From contig NC_079883.1 in the NCBI RefSeq assembly GCF_029227915.1, positions 7,378,001-7,442,000 on the forward strand: a stretch of DNA of 64,000 nt, read 5' to 3'. A model generated the notes under the pieces. It saw only the letters and a list, made by a program, of their open reading frames with translations, had not been told where the DNA came from and ran no database searches. Below are positions 47,605 to 58,778 of this stretch, piece after piece (position 1 is the stretch's first letter; every line of letters begins with the position of its first letter). A program made the position numbers and the translations under genes. The DNA is from Hydractinia symbiolongicarpus. Lineage: Eukaryota; Cnidaria; Hydrozoa; Anthoathecata; Hydractiniidae.

Positions 47605-47723
47605 GTCTACGGCCATACCACGATGAACACACCCGTTCTCGTCTGATCACGGAAGTTAAGCATCGTCGGGCCGGGATAGTACTTGGATGGGGGACCGCCT
47701 GGGAACTCCCGGTGTCGTAGGCT
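47605..47723 (+). rRNA. 5S rRNA (reference copy)
   Basis: RNA of the large ribosomal subunit, made by Pol III. 119 nt from GTCTACGGCC to the GTAGGCT end; the two ends pair as helix I. The internal promoter is visible: box A-like AGTTAAGCATCGTCGGGCC and box C-like AGTACTTGGATGGGGGACC. The terminator is TTTT at 47723-47726, directly at the 3' end, so the gene looks functional. Linkage of 5S genes to histone repeats is known in some invertebrates. 5S and U1 converge across a 349-bp spacer. Confidence 0.97.
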
Positions 47724-47726
47724 TTT
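47723..47726 (+). terminator. Pol III terminator of 5S rRNA
   Basis: TTTT directly following the GTAGGC end of 5S, with further T-rich sequence behind it. Confidence 0.85.
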
Positions 47727-48072
47727 CATTTTCATTTGTTGCCTTTTCATTTCAATGGTGCTGTGATATATTTCTTGTTATAACAATTAAGGAACGTGGC
47801 GGTTGTTGAAAGTGTTTCCTATGACATTTTCCTACGACATTTTCAGGTGATAGTACGAGAAAAAAGAGCTTTCAAATGCATACAAACTCGATCTATTGCC
47901 GATCATCCAATAACCCTGACGGAATGGCAAATAAAATAAAATTCCGCCGCCTTCCGAGGACTTATATCGCAATCACGTTTCGTAACAGCCAAGCGAGGTT
48001 TTACCTTAGCGTTTAAGTCACCACCGACATTTGGCCGCGCAACTTTTCTAAGCTCATTCATTTTGACTTAAG

Positions 48073-48238
48073 GAGGGGGCGAGCGCGGACGCAGGCCCCC
48101 ACTACCAGAAATTGTACGGTCGAGTTACTGACGTTTGCAGTAATCGCAGAGGTCAGCCCAAGCGTAGTGCAATGCAAGAGCCTCACTCTGGAAGAAAACC
48201 CTCATTGATCAGTCTTTACTTCCCCGTCAGGTAAGTAT
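48073..48238 (-). ncRNA. U1 snRNA (reference copy)
   Basis: Spliceosomal RNA that pairs with 5' splice sites. About 166 nt, close to the 164 of vertebrates. The 5' end AUACUUACCUG is the invariant splice-site pairing segment and fixes the start at 48238. Stem-loop I keeps the GAUCA loop (U1-70K site) and stem-loop II keeps AUUGCAC (U1A site). The Sm site is AAUUUCUGG, followed by the GC-rich stem IV; the 3' end is placed by comparison and may be off by a few bases. There is no TATA box near -30, as expected for a Pol II snRNA gene. The candidate PSE is at 48287-48295. Confidence 0.96.
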
Positions 48239-48286
48239 GAGTTGGAACTGCACCGTAGCATGAGGGTACCCTTCAAAGTTTGTTAA

Positions 48287-48295
48287 TGCTTGTGG
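48287..48295 (-). promoter_or_regulatory. Candidate PSE of U1
   Basis: CCACAAGCA in the U1 sense, at -57 to -49. The same nine bases occur upstream of U2 at -54 to -46. This is the distance range where the proximal sequence element bound by SNAPc lies in other animals. Its identity is inferred from position and sharing only. Confidence 0.6.
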
Positions 48296-48430
48296 CTTGA
48301 GTGTGTTATAAACTGCCGTGTCGCGGGGCATAGGCTGTATTCTCCCCCAGTGTACGCGTTTTGTTCCCGCCGTAGACTATGCAGAGTGCCGTCGGAAAGA
48401 GGACTGCTATTATTCTTTTATTGCTTATGT

Positions 48431-48615
48431 GGGCCGCCATCGGTAATAGTGCAACACCAAGGCAACCCGTGGTCACGGCGTGAATGAATCCACCTCCATG
48501 ACCCAAGGCCAAAAATCAGATTAATATACTGACCATTCAGAGAATGGCCTACCAGATATTAAACTGATAAGAACAGATACTACACTTGATCTTAGCCATT
48601 AGGCCGAGAAGCGAT
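48431..48615 (-). ncRNA. U2 snRNA (reference copy)
   Basis: Spliceosomal RNA that pairs with the intron branch point and with U6. About 185 nt, against 187-188 in vertebrates. The 5' half is near-invariant: AUCGCUUCUCGGCC start, then GUGUAGUAUCUGUUCUUAUC with the GUAGUA branch-point pairing element. The Sm site GAUUUUUGG follows stem IIb. The 3' half is more divergent but keeps stem III and a stem IV with a UUGCAC loop. The 3' end at 48431 is estimated from the final GGCCC. It is transcribed in the same direction as U1, which lies 192 bp downstream. Confidence 0.97.
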
Positions 48616-48937
48616 AAAGAACAAGCGTTGCCATGATAGGCATCGTCCACACACCGTAACTGCTTGTGGAGCATGTCACGTTACTGTAAAGCTTACAACT
48701 GTCACCGCGTACGGATGGACGGCGACATAGTAAAAATCACGGCTGTTGATTTAGCCGTAGGATGGAGAGCGACTGTAGCGAGTGGATGGTAACTTACATG
48801 AATGCTAACAAAGGCGACGATACTAAGTGCGTGATATTACTTTCCAATATGACTGCGTACATTCCGTTTATCAACGCATTACGCCAGAACGTGCGCGCGC
48901 GTTACACAGTAGACCATGCAGCCGAAATGCGACAGTG
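48616..48937. promoter_or_regulatory. U2-tRNA spacer with U2 promoter
   Basis: 322 bp. It holds the U2 promoter and the trailer of the tRNA. The U2 PSE candidate is at 48661-48669. A 6-bp hairpin (ACGGCT arms) with an 8-nt loop at 48739-48758 is followed, in tRNA sense, by TTTTT, the first such T run after the tRNA. No further gene is recognised. Confidence 0.7.
48661..48669 (-). promoter_or_regulatory. Candidate PSE of U2
   Basis: CCACAAGCA in the U2 sense at -54 to -46, the same 9-mer as upstream of U1. No TATA box lies between it and the U2 start. Confidence 0.6.
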
Positions 48938-49010
48938 CGACCCTGCCAGGAGTCGAACCTGGAATCCCCTGATTCGTAGTCAGATGCCTTATCCATTGGG
49001 CCACAGGGCC
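48938..49010 (-). tRNA. tRNA-Arg(ACG) (reference copy)
   Basis: 73 nt without CCA or intron. The anticodon loop CTACGAA gives anticodon ACG, whose A34 is normally edited to inosine and then reads CGU, CGC and CGA. Box A-like TGGCCCAATGG and box B GGTTCGACTCC are in place. The acceptor stem pairs fully (GGCCCTG with CAGGGTC, with one G-U pair), and the T stem CCAGG/CCTGG is perfect. The sequence is very close to vertebrate tRNA-Arg-ACG as I remember it. The oddity is that no run of four T follows within ~200 nt. Confidence 0.96.
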
Positions 49011-49589
49011 ATGCTTATGACTTCGCCCCATCGTTATTTTGGCTTGCGCATTCGTTTTACTTACGACAGAATTCTTCGTGTTTGTAGCCATGAAAGAAAG
49101 GGACTTCTGTGAGTGAATTTTTTTACTGTGGTCTAATAAAAAAGTCGAAACGCAGTGCCCAATATATGAATTGCTCCTAATAGCCGGAAACAGGCCGTGT
49201 CGATGATGTAGGCCGACATACGCAACGCAAACCAAAGAACGCTTTATGAAAATCCTAACACGGGCGCGGAAGAAGCCCAAATTAACAGAGTAGATGTAAT
49301 GCTGAAGACCTCAAACTCCAGCAGCTTCTCTTTCAGACTATTGCGTCGTGCTACAAATAAAAATTAACATGCTTTCGCATAGTCGCGGCACCCAAAACGG
49401 ACATTATACGATGTACAGAAACACACATTTCTGTTTTCGCGCCAAATCAATTCCCGGGAGTGGTACTTTTACGTCCGCATACTTCGCACCGTCTTAAATT
49501 ATATCTCATTTACACGGTAATGTTTAGTATACTTCTACTGTGATAACAAGCATCGTTTATCGTTGGATTGTTGTAAGAAAACATTAAAA
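49011..49589. promoter_or_regulatory. tRNA-H1 spacer with H1 promoter
   Basis: 579 bp between the tRNA 5' end and the H1 ATG. The H1-proximal part holds an E2F-like site at 49434-49446 and TATA-like AT-rich stretches (AAATTATATC near 49497, AGTATACTT near 49527). The tRNA-proximal ~350 bp is less AT-rich and has no recognised gene; open frames there have no family resemblance and overlap the tRNA. Confidence 0.6.
49434..49446 (+). promoter_or_regulatory. E2F-like site upstream of H1
   Basis: TTTTCGCGCCAAA, a close match to the E2F consensus TTTSSCGC in its near-symmetric strong form, 144 bp upstream of the H1 ATG. Expected for S-phase control; binding is inferred. Confidence 0.6.
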
Positions 49590-50141
49590 ATGAGTGAAGC
49601 AGCTTCTCCAAAGAAAATCGCACCCAAGAAGAAACCTGCTGCAAAGAAGACAGCTGATCACCCTAAATATGTGGACATGATCAAGGCTGCTATCGCTACC
49701 CTAAAGGAACGCGGTGGTTCATCTCGCCAAGCTATTACAAAATATATTCATGCAAATTACAAAGTTGCTGAAAACTCAGATCATCATCTGAAAATGGCTC
49801 TTAAACGAGGAGTAACATCAGGCGATTTGATTCAAACTAAAGGCACTGGTGCTTCTGGATCATTCAAGCTAGGTCAGGTAAAAAAAGAAAAACCTAAGAA
49901 AAAGGCCGCAGCAAAAAAGCCAACGGCAAAGAAGCCTACTGCAAAGAAAAGTACACCAAAAAAGAAGCCAGCAAAGAAGAGCACGCCAAAGAAAGCAGCA
50001 AAGAAGCCTGCCACAAAGAAAGCCTCGGCTAAGAAACCAGCAGCTAAGAAACCCACAAAGAAGCCTGTTGCTAAAAAACCTGCAGCAAAGAAGGTCAAAA
50101 AGACTCCCAAAAAGGCAGCAAAGAAGACCGCAAAAAAATAA
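49590..50141 (+). CDS. Linker histone H1 (reference copy)
   Basis: Binds linker DNA and compacts chromatin. 183 codons. A short basic N-terminal tail (residues 1-30) contains SPKK. The winged-helix globular domain covers about 31-104: [30 protein letters not shown], then the [25 protein letters not shown] end with the GxGASGSF signature. The C-terminal tail (about 80 residues) is almost only Lys, Ala, Pro and Thr, built from AKKP/AKKPT repeats, with two STPKK motifs and one KTPKK, candidate CDK sites. The ATG after ACATTAAAA is chosen because the in-frame extension upstream has no ATG. Hairpin at 50174-50189; convergent with H3. Confidence 0.97.
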   Translation: MSEAASPKKIAPKKKPAAKKTADHPKYVDMIKAAIATLKERGGSSRQAITKYIHANYKVAENSDHHLKMALKRGVTSGDLIQTKGTGASGSFKLGQVKKEKPKKKAAAKKPTAKKPTAKKSTPKKKPAKKSTPKKAAKKPATKKASAKKPAAKKPTKKPVAKKPAAKKVKKTPKKAAKKTAKK

Positions 50142-50173
50142 TTTGTGTGTATCTGGCTATTACATTAACAAAC

Positions 50174-50189
50174 GGCTATTTTTATAGCC
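50174..50189 (+). promoter_or_regulatory. Histone mRNA 3' hairpin of H1
   Basis: GGCTATTTTTATAGCC: 6-bp stem and 4-nt U loop, 33 bp after the stop. This is the SLBP-binding element of replication-dependent histone mRNAs. It is followed by ACACATTTACAAAAAAACATT. Confidence 0.93.
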
Positions 50190-50366
50190 ACACATTTACA
50201 AAAAAACATTATCTTGGTACAAAGTTAAACTTGTTTAAGTCACTTAAACAGTTAAAAAAGAGTAATTTTAAGATTAGATTCCCTAAGTTTAAGTATTTTC
50301 GTTTTTAAATTTCTTATTTTCTTGCTTTTACTTTTCTTGCCCTTCATATTTTTAACATTGTCAAAC

Positions 50367-50402
50367 TTTATGTAGCATAAAATTTTTATGTAGCATAAAA
50401 TT
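50367..50402. repeat. 18-bp exact tandem duplication
   Basis: Two adjacent copies of TTTATGTAGCATAAAATT in the H1-H3 spacer, present in every unit inspected. Confidence 0.85.
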
Positions 50403-50465
50403 TAAACAGAAAGCAGAACAAAGTTTGATATAAAAAGCTAGCCGTAATATTTTTTATGGATGTGT

Positions 50466-50481
50466 GGCTATAAAAATAGCC
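50466..50481 (-). promoter_or_regulatory. Histone mRNA 3' hairpin of H3
   Basis: Same 16-nt hairpin as H1, 22 bp after the H3 stop on the minus strand, followed by ACACATCCATAAAAAATATT. Confidence 0.93.
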
Positions 50482-50502
50482 GTTTTTTGTTTGGTAAGAT
50501 GC

Positions 50503-51751
<1,249 letters not shown>

Positions 51752-51775
51752 GCGTTGTCATTGCTCAACAAAAAC

Positions 51776-51791
51776 GGCTATTTTTATAGCC
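51776..51791 (+). promoter_or_regulatory. Histone mRNA 3' hairpin of H4
   Basis: GGCTATTTTTATAGCC, 25 bp after the stop, followed by ACAAATCTTTTAAAACATT. Confidence 0.93.
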
Positions 51792-52174
51792 ACAAATCTT
51801 TTAAAACATTACTTTGTGCACGCTTCCAAATTACACAATGTGTAAAGTCTTGTCACAGTTACATTTATTGCTATACGATACTATGTCATATATGACACAA
51901 AAAAAATTTAGAAATACTTTGTAGGGTTAATTTGCCTGGGAGTGTTTCCGTGAAAAGCTGGGTTAAGTTAAATGTAAGCAATAACATGGATCAATGTACT
52001 TGTCTTTTCTGCAAGTACAGCTAATAATACGTATGAAAAGTGAAGCTAATCCACACACACACATGGGGAAGTATTTTAAATGTAGGCTAGTGTTCTTAAG
52101 CACATTATTTAGAAGTTTTATTAACTTCGGTTAACTTGTAGTGACGCCAAGTAAATGTTTTTTTAAAGATGTGT

Positions 52175-52190
52175 GGTCTTAAAAAAGACC
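52175..52190 (-). promoter_or_regulatory. Histone mRNA 3' hairpin of H2B (variant)
   Basis: GGTCTTTTTTAAGACC: same geometry as the others, but three of the six stem pairs differ. Followed by ACACATCTTTAAAAAAACATT, as in H2A. Confidence 0.93.
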
Positions 52191-52213
52191 GTTTGTGTTT
52201 GGTAGACGTTGGT

Positions 52214-52618
52214 TTACTTGCTGCTTGTGTATTTTGTGACGGCTTTTGTTCCTTCACTGACTGCGTGTTTTGCAAGTTCTCCAGGCAAGAGAAGACGTAC
52301 TGCGGTTTGAATTTCACGAGAAGAGATGGTCGACTTTTTGTTTTGAAGAGCCAAACGCGAAGCTTCGGAAGCAATGCGCTCAAAGATGTCGTTGACAAAT
52401 GAGTTCATGATGCTCATAGCTTTGCTTGAAACTCCGACATCTGGGTGAACTTGTTTCAAAACATTGTAGATGTAAATAGCATAACTTTCCTTTCTCTTTC
52501 TCTTGCGTTTCTTTTCACCAGTTCCACCAATCTTTCCTCCTTTTTTGCCGGCTCTTTTTTCACCTTTCTTGGCTACTTTAGGTGCCTGTTTTCCTCCTTT
52601 AGCTGCTGCGTCAGACAT
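52214..52618 (-). CDS. Histone H2B, block C copy 2
   Basis: Intact, as 46338-46742. Hairpin at 52175-52190. Confidence 0.97.
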   Translation of the reverse strand: MSDAAAKGGKQAPKVAKKGEKRAGKKGGKIGGTGEKKRKRKRKESYAIYIYNVLKQVHPDVGVSSKAMSIMNSFVNDIFERIASEASRLALQNKKSTISSREIQTAVRLLLPGELAKHAVSEGTKAVTKYTSSK

Positions 52619-52902
52619 GGTTAAAAATTTTTGCTACTTAACTTGTAAATAAGCATTAAACTGCAAGTCAAAACTTTTTGTTTATAAGTAAAAAAATCGG
52701 ATCGAATTCGATCCGAAAACGCCGATACGCAATTTAATTGGTTAAAAAAAAAATCTTTTGTTTAATACTTAATTATGATTGGTTAAAAAAACATGATTTC
52801 GATCCTATTTTTATGATGAAAAAACGAGTAAAGTTTATTTCGTTAACACTTACGTTAAATATTCGTACGTTTTTGTATTAACTTACAAATCAAATCGCAG
52901 TT
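52619..52902. promoter_or_regulatory. H2B/H2A divergent promoter
   Basis: 284 bp between start codons. From the H2B side: TATA-like TTATAAAC near 52682, a 20-bp perfect palindrome at 52697-52716, and two ATTGGTTAAAAAAA repeats whose ATTGG cores are at 52737-52741 and 52778-52782 (reverse CCAAT). Long A/T runs follow toward H2A. Confidence 0.8.
52697..52716. repeat. 20-bp perfect palindrome in H2B/H2A promoter
   Basis: TCGGATCGAATTCGATCCGA. Same element at 4111, 9975, 15379, 21255, 27131, 33007, 38883, 46821 and 58573 (start positions). It is intact even in error-prone block A. Binding protein unknown. Confidence 0.9.
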
Positions 52903-53283
52903 ATGTCTGGACGTGGAAAAGGTGGAAAAGCTAAGGCTAAAGCCAAGACAAGATCCTCAAGAGCTGGACTTCAATTTCCAGTCGGTAGAGTGCATAGATT
53001 CCTTCGTAGAGGGCACTATGCTAACCGAATTGGATCTGGAGCACCAGTTTACTTAGCAGCCGTCTTGGAATATTTATCTGCTGAGATATTGGAGTTGGCT
53101 GGTAACGCAGCAAGAGACAACAAAAAAGCTAGGATTATTGCAAGACATTTACAATTGGCTGTTCGTAATGATGAAGAATTAAACAAACTTTTGAGCGGTG
53201 TAACCATTGCAGCTGGTGGTGTTTTGCCAAACATTCAAGCTGTCTTACTCCCAAAGAAGAACGACAAAGGACAGAAGAAGTAA
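52903..53283 (+). CDS. Histone H2A, block C copy 2, P80A
   Basis: Intact frame, but codon 80 is GCA (Ala) rather than CCA (Pro) because of C to G at 53140, in the conserved ARIIPRHLQ motif next to the H2A docking helix. All other intact copies have Pro. Either one divergent array member or a base-call error. Hairpin at 53306-53321. Confidence 0.96.
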   Translation: MSGRGKGGKAKAKAKTRSSRAGLQFPVGRVHRFLRRGHYANRIGSGAPVYLAAVLEYLSAEILELAGNAARDNKKARIIARHLQLAVRNDEELNKLLSGVTIAAGGVLPNIQAVLLPKKNDKGQKK

Positions 53284-53305
53284 ACCGCTACACTCAGAAA
53301 ACAAC

Positions 53306-53321
53306 GGCTATTTTTATAGCC
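53306..53321 (+). promoter_or_regulatory. Histone mRNA 3' hairpin of H2A
   Basis: GGCTATTTTTATAGCC, 23 bp after the stop, followed by ACACATCTTTAAAAAAACATT. Confidence 0.93.
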
Positions 53322-53480
53322 ACACATCTTTAAAAAAACATTGTTTTTTTCACAAAACTATAACCTTAAAGTCTAATAGATAATCCATGCATACGCCTTG
53401 TCCTAAGTAACTCAAAGAAATTAAATAAAAAAATTTGATCACAACGTCAAAATAAATTGCACGTATTTGCCCCTACTAAT

Positions 53481-53599
53481 GTCTACGGCCATACCACGAT
53501 GAACACACCCGTTCTCGTCTGATCACGGAAGTTAAGCATCGTCGGGCCGGGATAGTACTTGGATGGGGGACCGCCTGGGAACTCCCGGTGTCGTAGGCT
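53481..53599 (+). rRNA. 5S rRNA, block C copy 2
   Basis: 119 nt, as 47605-47723. Confidence 0.97.
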
Positions 53600-53948
53600 T
53601 TTCATTTTCATTTGTTGCCTTTTCATTTCAATGGTGCTGTGATATATTTCTTGTTATAACAATTAAGGAACGTGGCGGTTGTTGAAAGTGTTTCCTATGA
53701 CATTTTCCTACGACATTTTCAGGTGATAGTACGAGAAAAAAGAGCTTTCAAATGCATACAAACTCGATCTATTGCCGATCATCCAATAACCCTGACGGAA
53801 TGGCAAATAAAATAAAATTCCGCCGCCTTCCGAGGACTTATATCGCAATCACGTTTCGTAACAGCCAAGCGAGGTTTTACCTTAGCGTTTAAGTCACCAC
53901 CGACATTTGGCCGCGCAACTTTTCTAAGCTCATTCATTTTGACTTAAG
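53600..53948. other. 5S-U1 convergent spacer
   Basis: 349 bp between the 3' ends of 5S and U1. It has a short direct repeat (CCTATGACATTTTC / CCTACGACATTTTC near 53695-53720) and a CGGAAT/ATTCCG hairpin near 53797. No gene recognised. Confidence 0.7.
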
Positions 53949-54114
53949 GAGGGGGCGAGCGCGGACGCAGGCCCCCACTACCAGAAATTGTACGGTCGAG
54001 TTACTGACGTTTGCAGTAATCGCAGAGGTCAGCCCAAGCGTAGTGCAATGCAAGAGCCTCACTCTGGAAGAAAACCCTCATTGATCAGTCTTTACTTCCC
54101 CGTCAGGTAAGTAT
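53949..54114 (-). ncRNA. U1 snRNA, block C copy 2
   Basis: 166 nt, as 48073-48238. Confidence 0.95.
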
Positions 54115-54306
54115 GAGTTGGAACTGCACCGTAGCATGAGGGTACCCTTCAAAGTTTGTTAATGCTTGTGGCTTGAGTGTGTTATAAACTGCCGTGTCGC
54201 GGGGCATAGGCTGTATTCTCCCCCAGTGTACGCGTTTTGTTCCCGCCGTAGACTATGCAGAGTGCCGTCGGAAAGAGGACTGCTATTATTCTTTTATTGC
54301 TTATGT

Positions 54307-54491
54307 GGGCCGCCATCGGTAATAGTGCAACACCAAGGCAACCCGTGGTCACGGCGTGAATGAATCCACCTCCATGACCCAAGGCCAAAAATCAGATTAA
54401 TATACTGACCATTCAGAGAATGGCCTACCAGATATTAAACTGATAAGAACAGATACTACACTTGATCTTAGCCATTAGGCCGAGAAGCGAT
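54307..54491 (-). ncRNA. U2 snRNA, block C copy 2
   Basis: 185 nt, as 48431-48615. Confidence 0.96.
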
Positions 54492-54813
54492 AAAGAACAA
54501 GCGTTGCCATGATAGGCATCGTCCACACACCGTAACTGCTTGTGGAGCATGTCACGTTACTGTAAAGCTTACAACTGTCACCGCGTACGGATGGACGGCG
54601 ACATAGTAAAAATCACGGCTGTTGATTTAGCCGTAGGATGGAGAGCGACTGTAGCGAGTGGATGGTAACTTACATGAATGCTAACAAAGGCGACGATACT
54701 AAGTGCGTGATATTACTTTCCAATATGACTGCGTACATTCCGTTTATCAACGCATTACGCCAGAACGTGCGCGCGCGTTACACAGTAGACCATGCAGCCG
54801 AAATGCGACAGTG

Positions 54814-54886
54814 CGACCCTGCCAGGAGTCGAACCTGGAATCCCCTGATTCGTAGTCAGATGCCTTATCCATTGGGCCACAGGGCC
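54814..54886 (-). tRNA. tRNA-Arg(ACG), block C copy 2
   Basis: Identical to 48938-49010, G at position 1. Confidence 0.95.
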
Positions 54887-55465
54887 ATGCTTATGACTTC
54901 GCCCCATCGTTATTTTGGCTTGCGCATTCGTTTTACTTACGACAGAATTCTTCGTGTTTGTAGCCATGAAAGAAAGGGACTTCTGTGAGTGAATTTTTTT
55001 ACTGTGGTCTAATAAAAAAGTCGAAACGCAGTGCCCAATATATGAATTGCTCCTAATAGCCGGAAACAGGCCGTGTCGATGATGTAGGCCGACATACGCA
55101 ACGCAAACCAAAGAACGCTTTATGAAAATCCTAACACGGGCGCGGAAGAAGCCCAAATTAACAGAGTAGATGTAATGCTGAAGACCTCAAACTCCAGCAG
55201 CTTCTCTTTCAGACTATTGCGTCGTGCTACAAATAAAAATTAACATGCTTTCGCATAGTCGCGGCACCCAAAACGGACATTATACGATGTACAGAAACAC
55301 ACATTTCTGTTTTCGCGCCAAATCAATTCCCGGGAGTGGTACTTTTACGTCCGCATACTTCGCACCGTCTTAAATTATATCTCATTTACACGGTAATGTT
55401 TAGTATACTTCTACTGTGATAACAAGCATCGTTTATCGTTGGATTGTTGTAAGAAAACATTAAAA

Positions 55466-56017
55466 ATGAGTGAAGCAGCTTCTCCAAAGAAAATCGCACC
55501 CAAGAAGAAACCTGCTGCAAAGAAGACAGCTGATCACCCTAAATATGTGGACATGATCAAGGCTGCTATCGCTACCCTAAAGGAACGCGGTGGTTCATCT
55601 CGCCAAGCTATTACAAAATATATTCATGCAAATTACAAAGTTGCTGAAAACTCAGATCATCATCTGAAAATGGCTCTTAAACGAGGAGTAACATCAGGCG
55701 ATTTGATTCAAACTAAAGGCACTGGTGCTTCTGGATCATTCAAGCTAGGTCAGGTAAAAAAAGAAAAACCTAAGAAAAAGGCCGCAGCAAAAAAGCCAAC
55801 GGCAAAGAAGCCTACTGCAAAGAAAAGTACACCAAAAAAGAAGCCAGCAAAGAAGAGCACGCCAAAGAAAGCAGCAAAGAAGCCTGCCACAAAGAAAGCC
55901 TCGGCTAAGAAACCAGCAGCTAAGAAACCCACAAAGAAGCCTGTTGCTAAAAAACCTGCAGCAAAGAAGGTCAAAAAGACTCCCAAAAAGGCAGCAAAGA
56001 AGACCGCAAAAAAATAA
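55466..56017 (+). CDS. Linker histone H1, block C copy 2
   Basis: Intact, as 49590-50141. Hairpin at 56050-56065. Confidence 0.96.
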   Translation: MSEAASPKKIAPKKKPAAKKTADHPKYVDMIKAAIATLKERGGSSRQAITKYIHANYKVAENSDHHLKMALKRGVTSGDLIQTKGTGASGSFKLGQVKKEKPKKKAAAKKPTAKKPTAKKSTPKKKPAKKSTPKKAAKKPATKKASAKKPAAKKPTKKPVAKKPAAKKVKKTPKKAAKKTAKK

Positions 56018-56378
56018 TTTGTGTGTATCTGGCTATTACATTAACAAACGGCTATTTTTATAGCCACACATTTACAAAAAAACATTATCTTGGTACAAAG
56101 TTAAACTTGTTTAAGTCACTTAAACAGTTAAAAAAGAGTAATTTTAAGATTAGATTCCCTAAGTTTAAGTATTTTCGTTTTTAAATTTCTTATTTTCTTG
56201 CTTTTACTTTTCTTGCCCTTCATATTTTTAACATTGTCAAACTTTATGTAGCATAAAATTTTTATGTAGCATAAAATTTAAACAGAAAGCAGAACAAAGT
56301 TTGATATAAAAAGCTAGCCGTAATATTTTTTATGGATGTGTGGCTATAAAAATAGCCGTTTTTTGTTTGGTAAGATGC

Positions 56379-56792
<414 letters not shown>

Positions 56793-57270
56793 TTAAGAAG
56801 TCGATGTAGTACGGATACACAAGACGGTCTAAAATGCACTATCGCGCCAAAGTTTTATTTCTCATATTGATTGACAGCTAAGGTTCAAAACAAACCATTT
56901 GATTGGTGCTAAGAAAGTAATTTCTGATTGGCTGCATAATGACATTACGCTCATTACTTTAACATTTTTATAAAATCTGTGTTTTTTGGCTACGGGAAAA
57001 CGGCTGTATCTTCTGATACACAAAAGCTTTTGACTTTTTTTTTTTTTAGTAAGTAGCAGAAGGTTTGGCGAATTCCAACGATGCCAAATTTATTGCCTTA
57101 CTGAAACATTAAGACCACGAATTTTTAAAAAAACTACAGTTTTACTTAAAAAAATGTACAAAATGTTCGGAACATTTTGTAATGACGCAACTCTATTGGT
57201 TAATTAGGGTGTTTCCACGAGCAGTAGGTAATTTTATGGCCTCTTTTTAAAGCTGTCTGAATTCTGTTAA

Positions 57271-57627
<357 letters not shown>

Positions 57628-58089
57628 GCGTTGTCATTGCTCAACAAAAACGGCTATTTTTATAGCCACAAATCTTTTAAAACATTACTTTGTGCACGCT
57701 TCCAAATTACACAATGTGTAAAGTCTTGTCACAGTTACATTTATTGCTATACGATACTATGTCATATATGACACAAAAAAAATTTAGAAATACTTTGTAG
57801 GGTTAATTTGCCTGGGAGTGTTTCCGTGAAAAGCTGGGTTAAGTTAAATGTAAGCAATAACATGGATCAATGTACTTGTCTTTTCTGCAAGTACAGCTAA
57901 TAATACGTATGAAAAGTGAAGCTAATCCACACACACACATGGGGAAGTATTTTAAATGTAGGCTAGTGTTCTTAAGCACATTATTTAGAAGTTTTATTAA
58001 CTTCGGTTAACTTGTAGTGACGCCAAGTAAATGTTTTTTTAAAGATGTGTGGTCTTAAAAAAGACCGTTTGTGTTTGGTAGACGTTGGT

Positions 58090-58494
58090 TTACTTGCTGC
58101 TTGTGTATTTTGTGACGGCTTTTGTTCCTTCACTGACTGCGTGTTTTGCAAGTTCTCCAGGCAAGAGAAGACGTACTGCGGTTTGAATTTCACGAGAAGA
58201 GATGGTCGACTTTTTGTTTTGAAGAGCCAAACGCGAAGCTTCGGAAGCAATGCGCTCAAAGATGTCGTTGACAAATGAGTTCATGATGCTCATAGCTTTG
58301 CTTGAAACTCCGACATCTGGGTGAACTTGTTTCAAAACATTGTAGATGTAAATAGCATAACTTTCCTTTCTCTTTCTCTTGCGTTTCTTTTCACCAGTTC
58401 CACCAATCTTTCCTCCTTTTTTGCCGGCTCTTTTTTCACCTTTCTTGGCTACTTTAGGTGCCTGTTTTCCTCCTTTAGCTGCTGCGTCAGACAT
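58090..58494 (-). CDS. Histone H2B, block C copy 3
   Basis: Intact, as 46338-46742. Hairpin at 58051-58066. Confidence 0.97.
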   Translation of the reverse strand: MSDAAAKGGKQAPKVAKKGEKRAGKKGGKIGGTGEKKRKRKRKESYAIYIYNVLKQVHPDVGVSSKAMSIMNSFVNDIFERIASEASRLALQNKKSTISSREIQTAVRLLLPGELAKHAVSEGTKAVTKYTSSK

Positions 58495-58778
58495 GGTTAA
58501 AAATTTTTGCTACTTAACTTGTAAATAAGCATTAAACTGCAAGTCAAAACTTTTTGTTTATAAGTAAAAAAATCGGATCGAATTCGATCCGAAAACGCCG
58601 ATACGCAATTTAATTGGTTAAAAAAAAAATCTTTTGTTTAATACTTAATTATGATTGGTTAAAAAAACATGATTTCGATCCTATTTTTATGATGAAAAAA
58701 CGAGTAAAGTTTATTTCGTTAACACTTACGTTAAATATTCGTACGTTTTTGTATTAACTTACAAATCAAATCGCAGTT

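Larger units (their letters stand above)
50142..50502. other. H1-H3 convergent 3' spacer
   Basis: 361 bp, AT-rich. It contains the H1 and H3 hairpins at its ends, a 19-nt palindrome at 50232-50250 (TGTTTAAGT arms around one C), and an exact 18-bp tandem duplication at 50367-50402. No gene seen. Confidence 0.8.
51752..52213. other. H4-H2B convergent 3' spacer
   Basis: 462 bp, AT-rich, with the two histone hairpins at its ends. Holds a 14-bp palindrome TGTCATATATGACA at 51884-51897, an inverted repeat TGTACTTG/CAAGTACA at 51995-52019, and a short CA run. No gene seen. Confidence 0.8.

Noticed and set aside
47724-48072. Possible spliced-leader RNA in the 5S-U1 spacer
   Set aside because: Such genes often sit beside 5S, but no leader plus GT donor followed by a good Sm site was found on either strand.
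48306-48512. 65- and 68-codon frames over U2 and the U1-U2 spacer
   Set aside because: They overlap the U2 RNA gene and have no coding features.
49195-49305. Possible C/D snoRNA (GATGATG followed ~100 nt later by CTGA) in the tRNA-H1 spacer
   Set aside because: No terminal stem joins the two boxes and no internal boxes are clear; two short motifs at this spacing can occur by chance.
49874-50110. 78-codon Phe/Ala/Gly-rich frame antisense to H1, and other frames antisense to histones
   Set aside because: Shadow of the Lys/Ala-rich H1 tail on the opposite strand; the other frames overlap histone genes in the same way.
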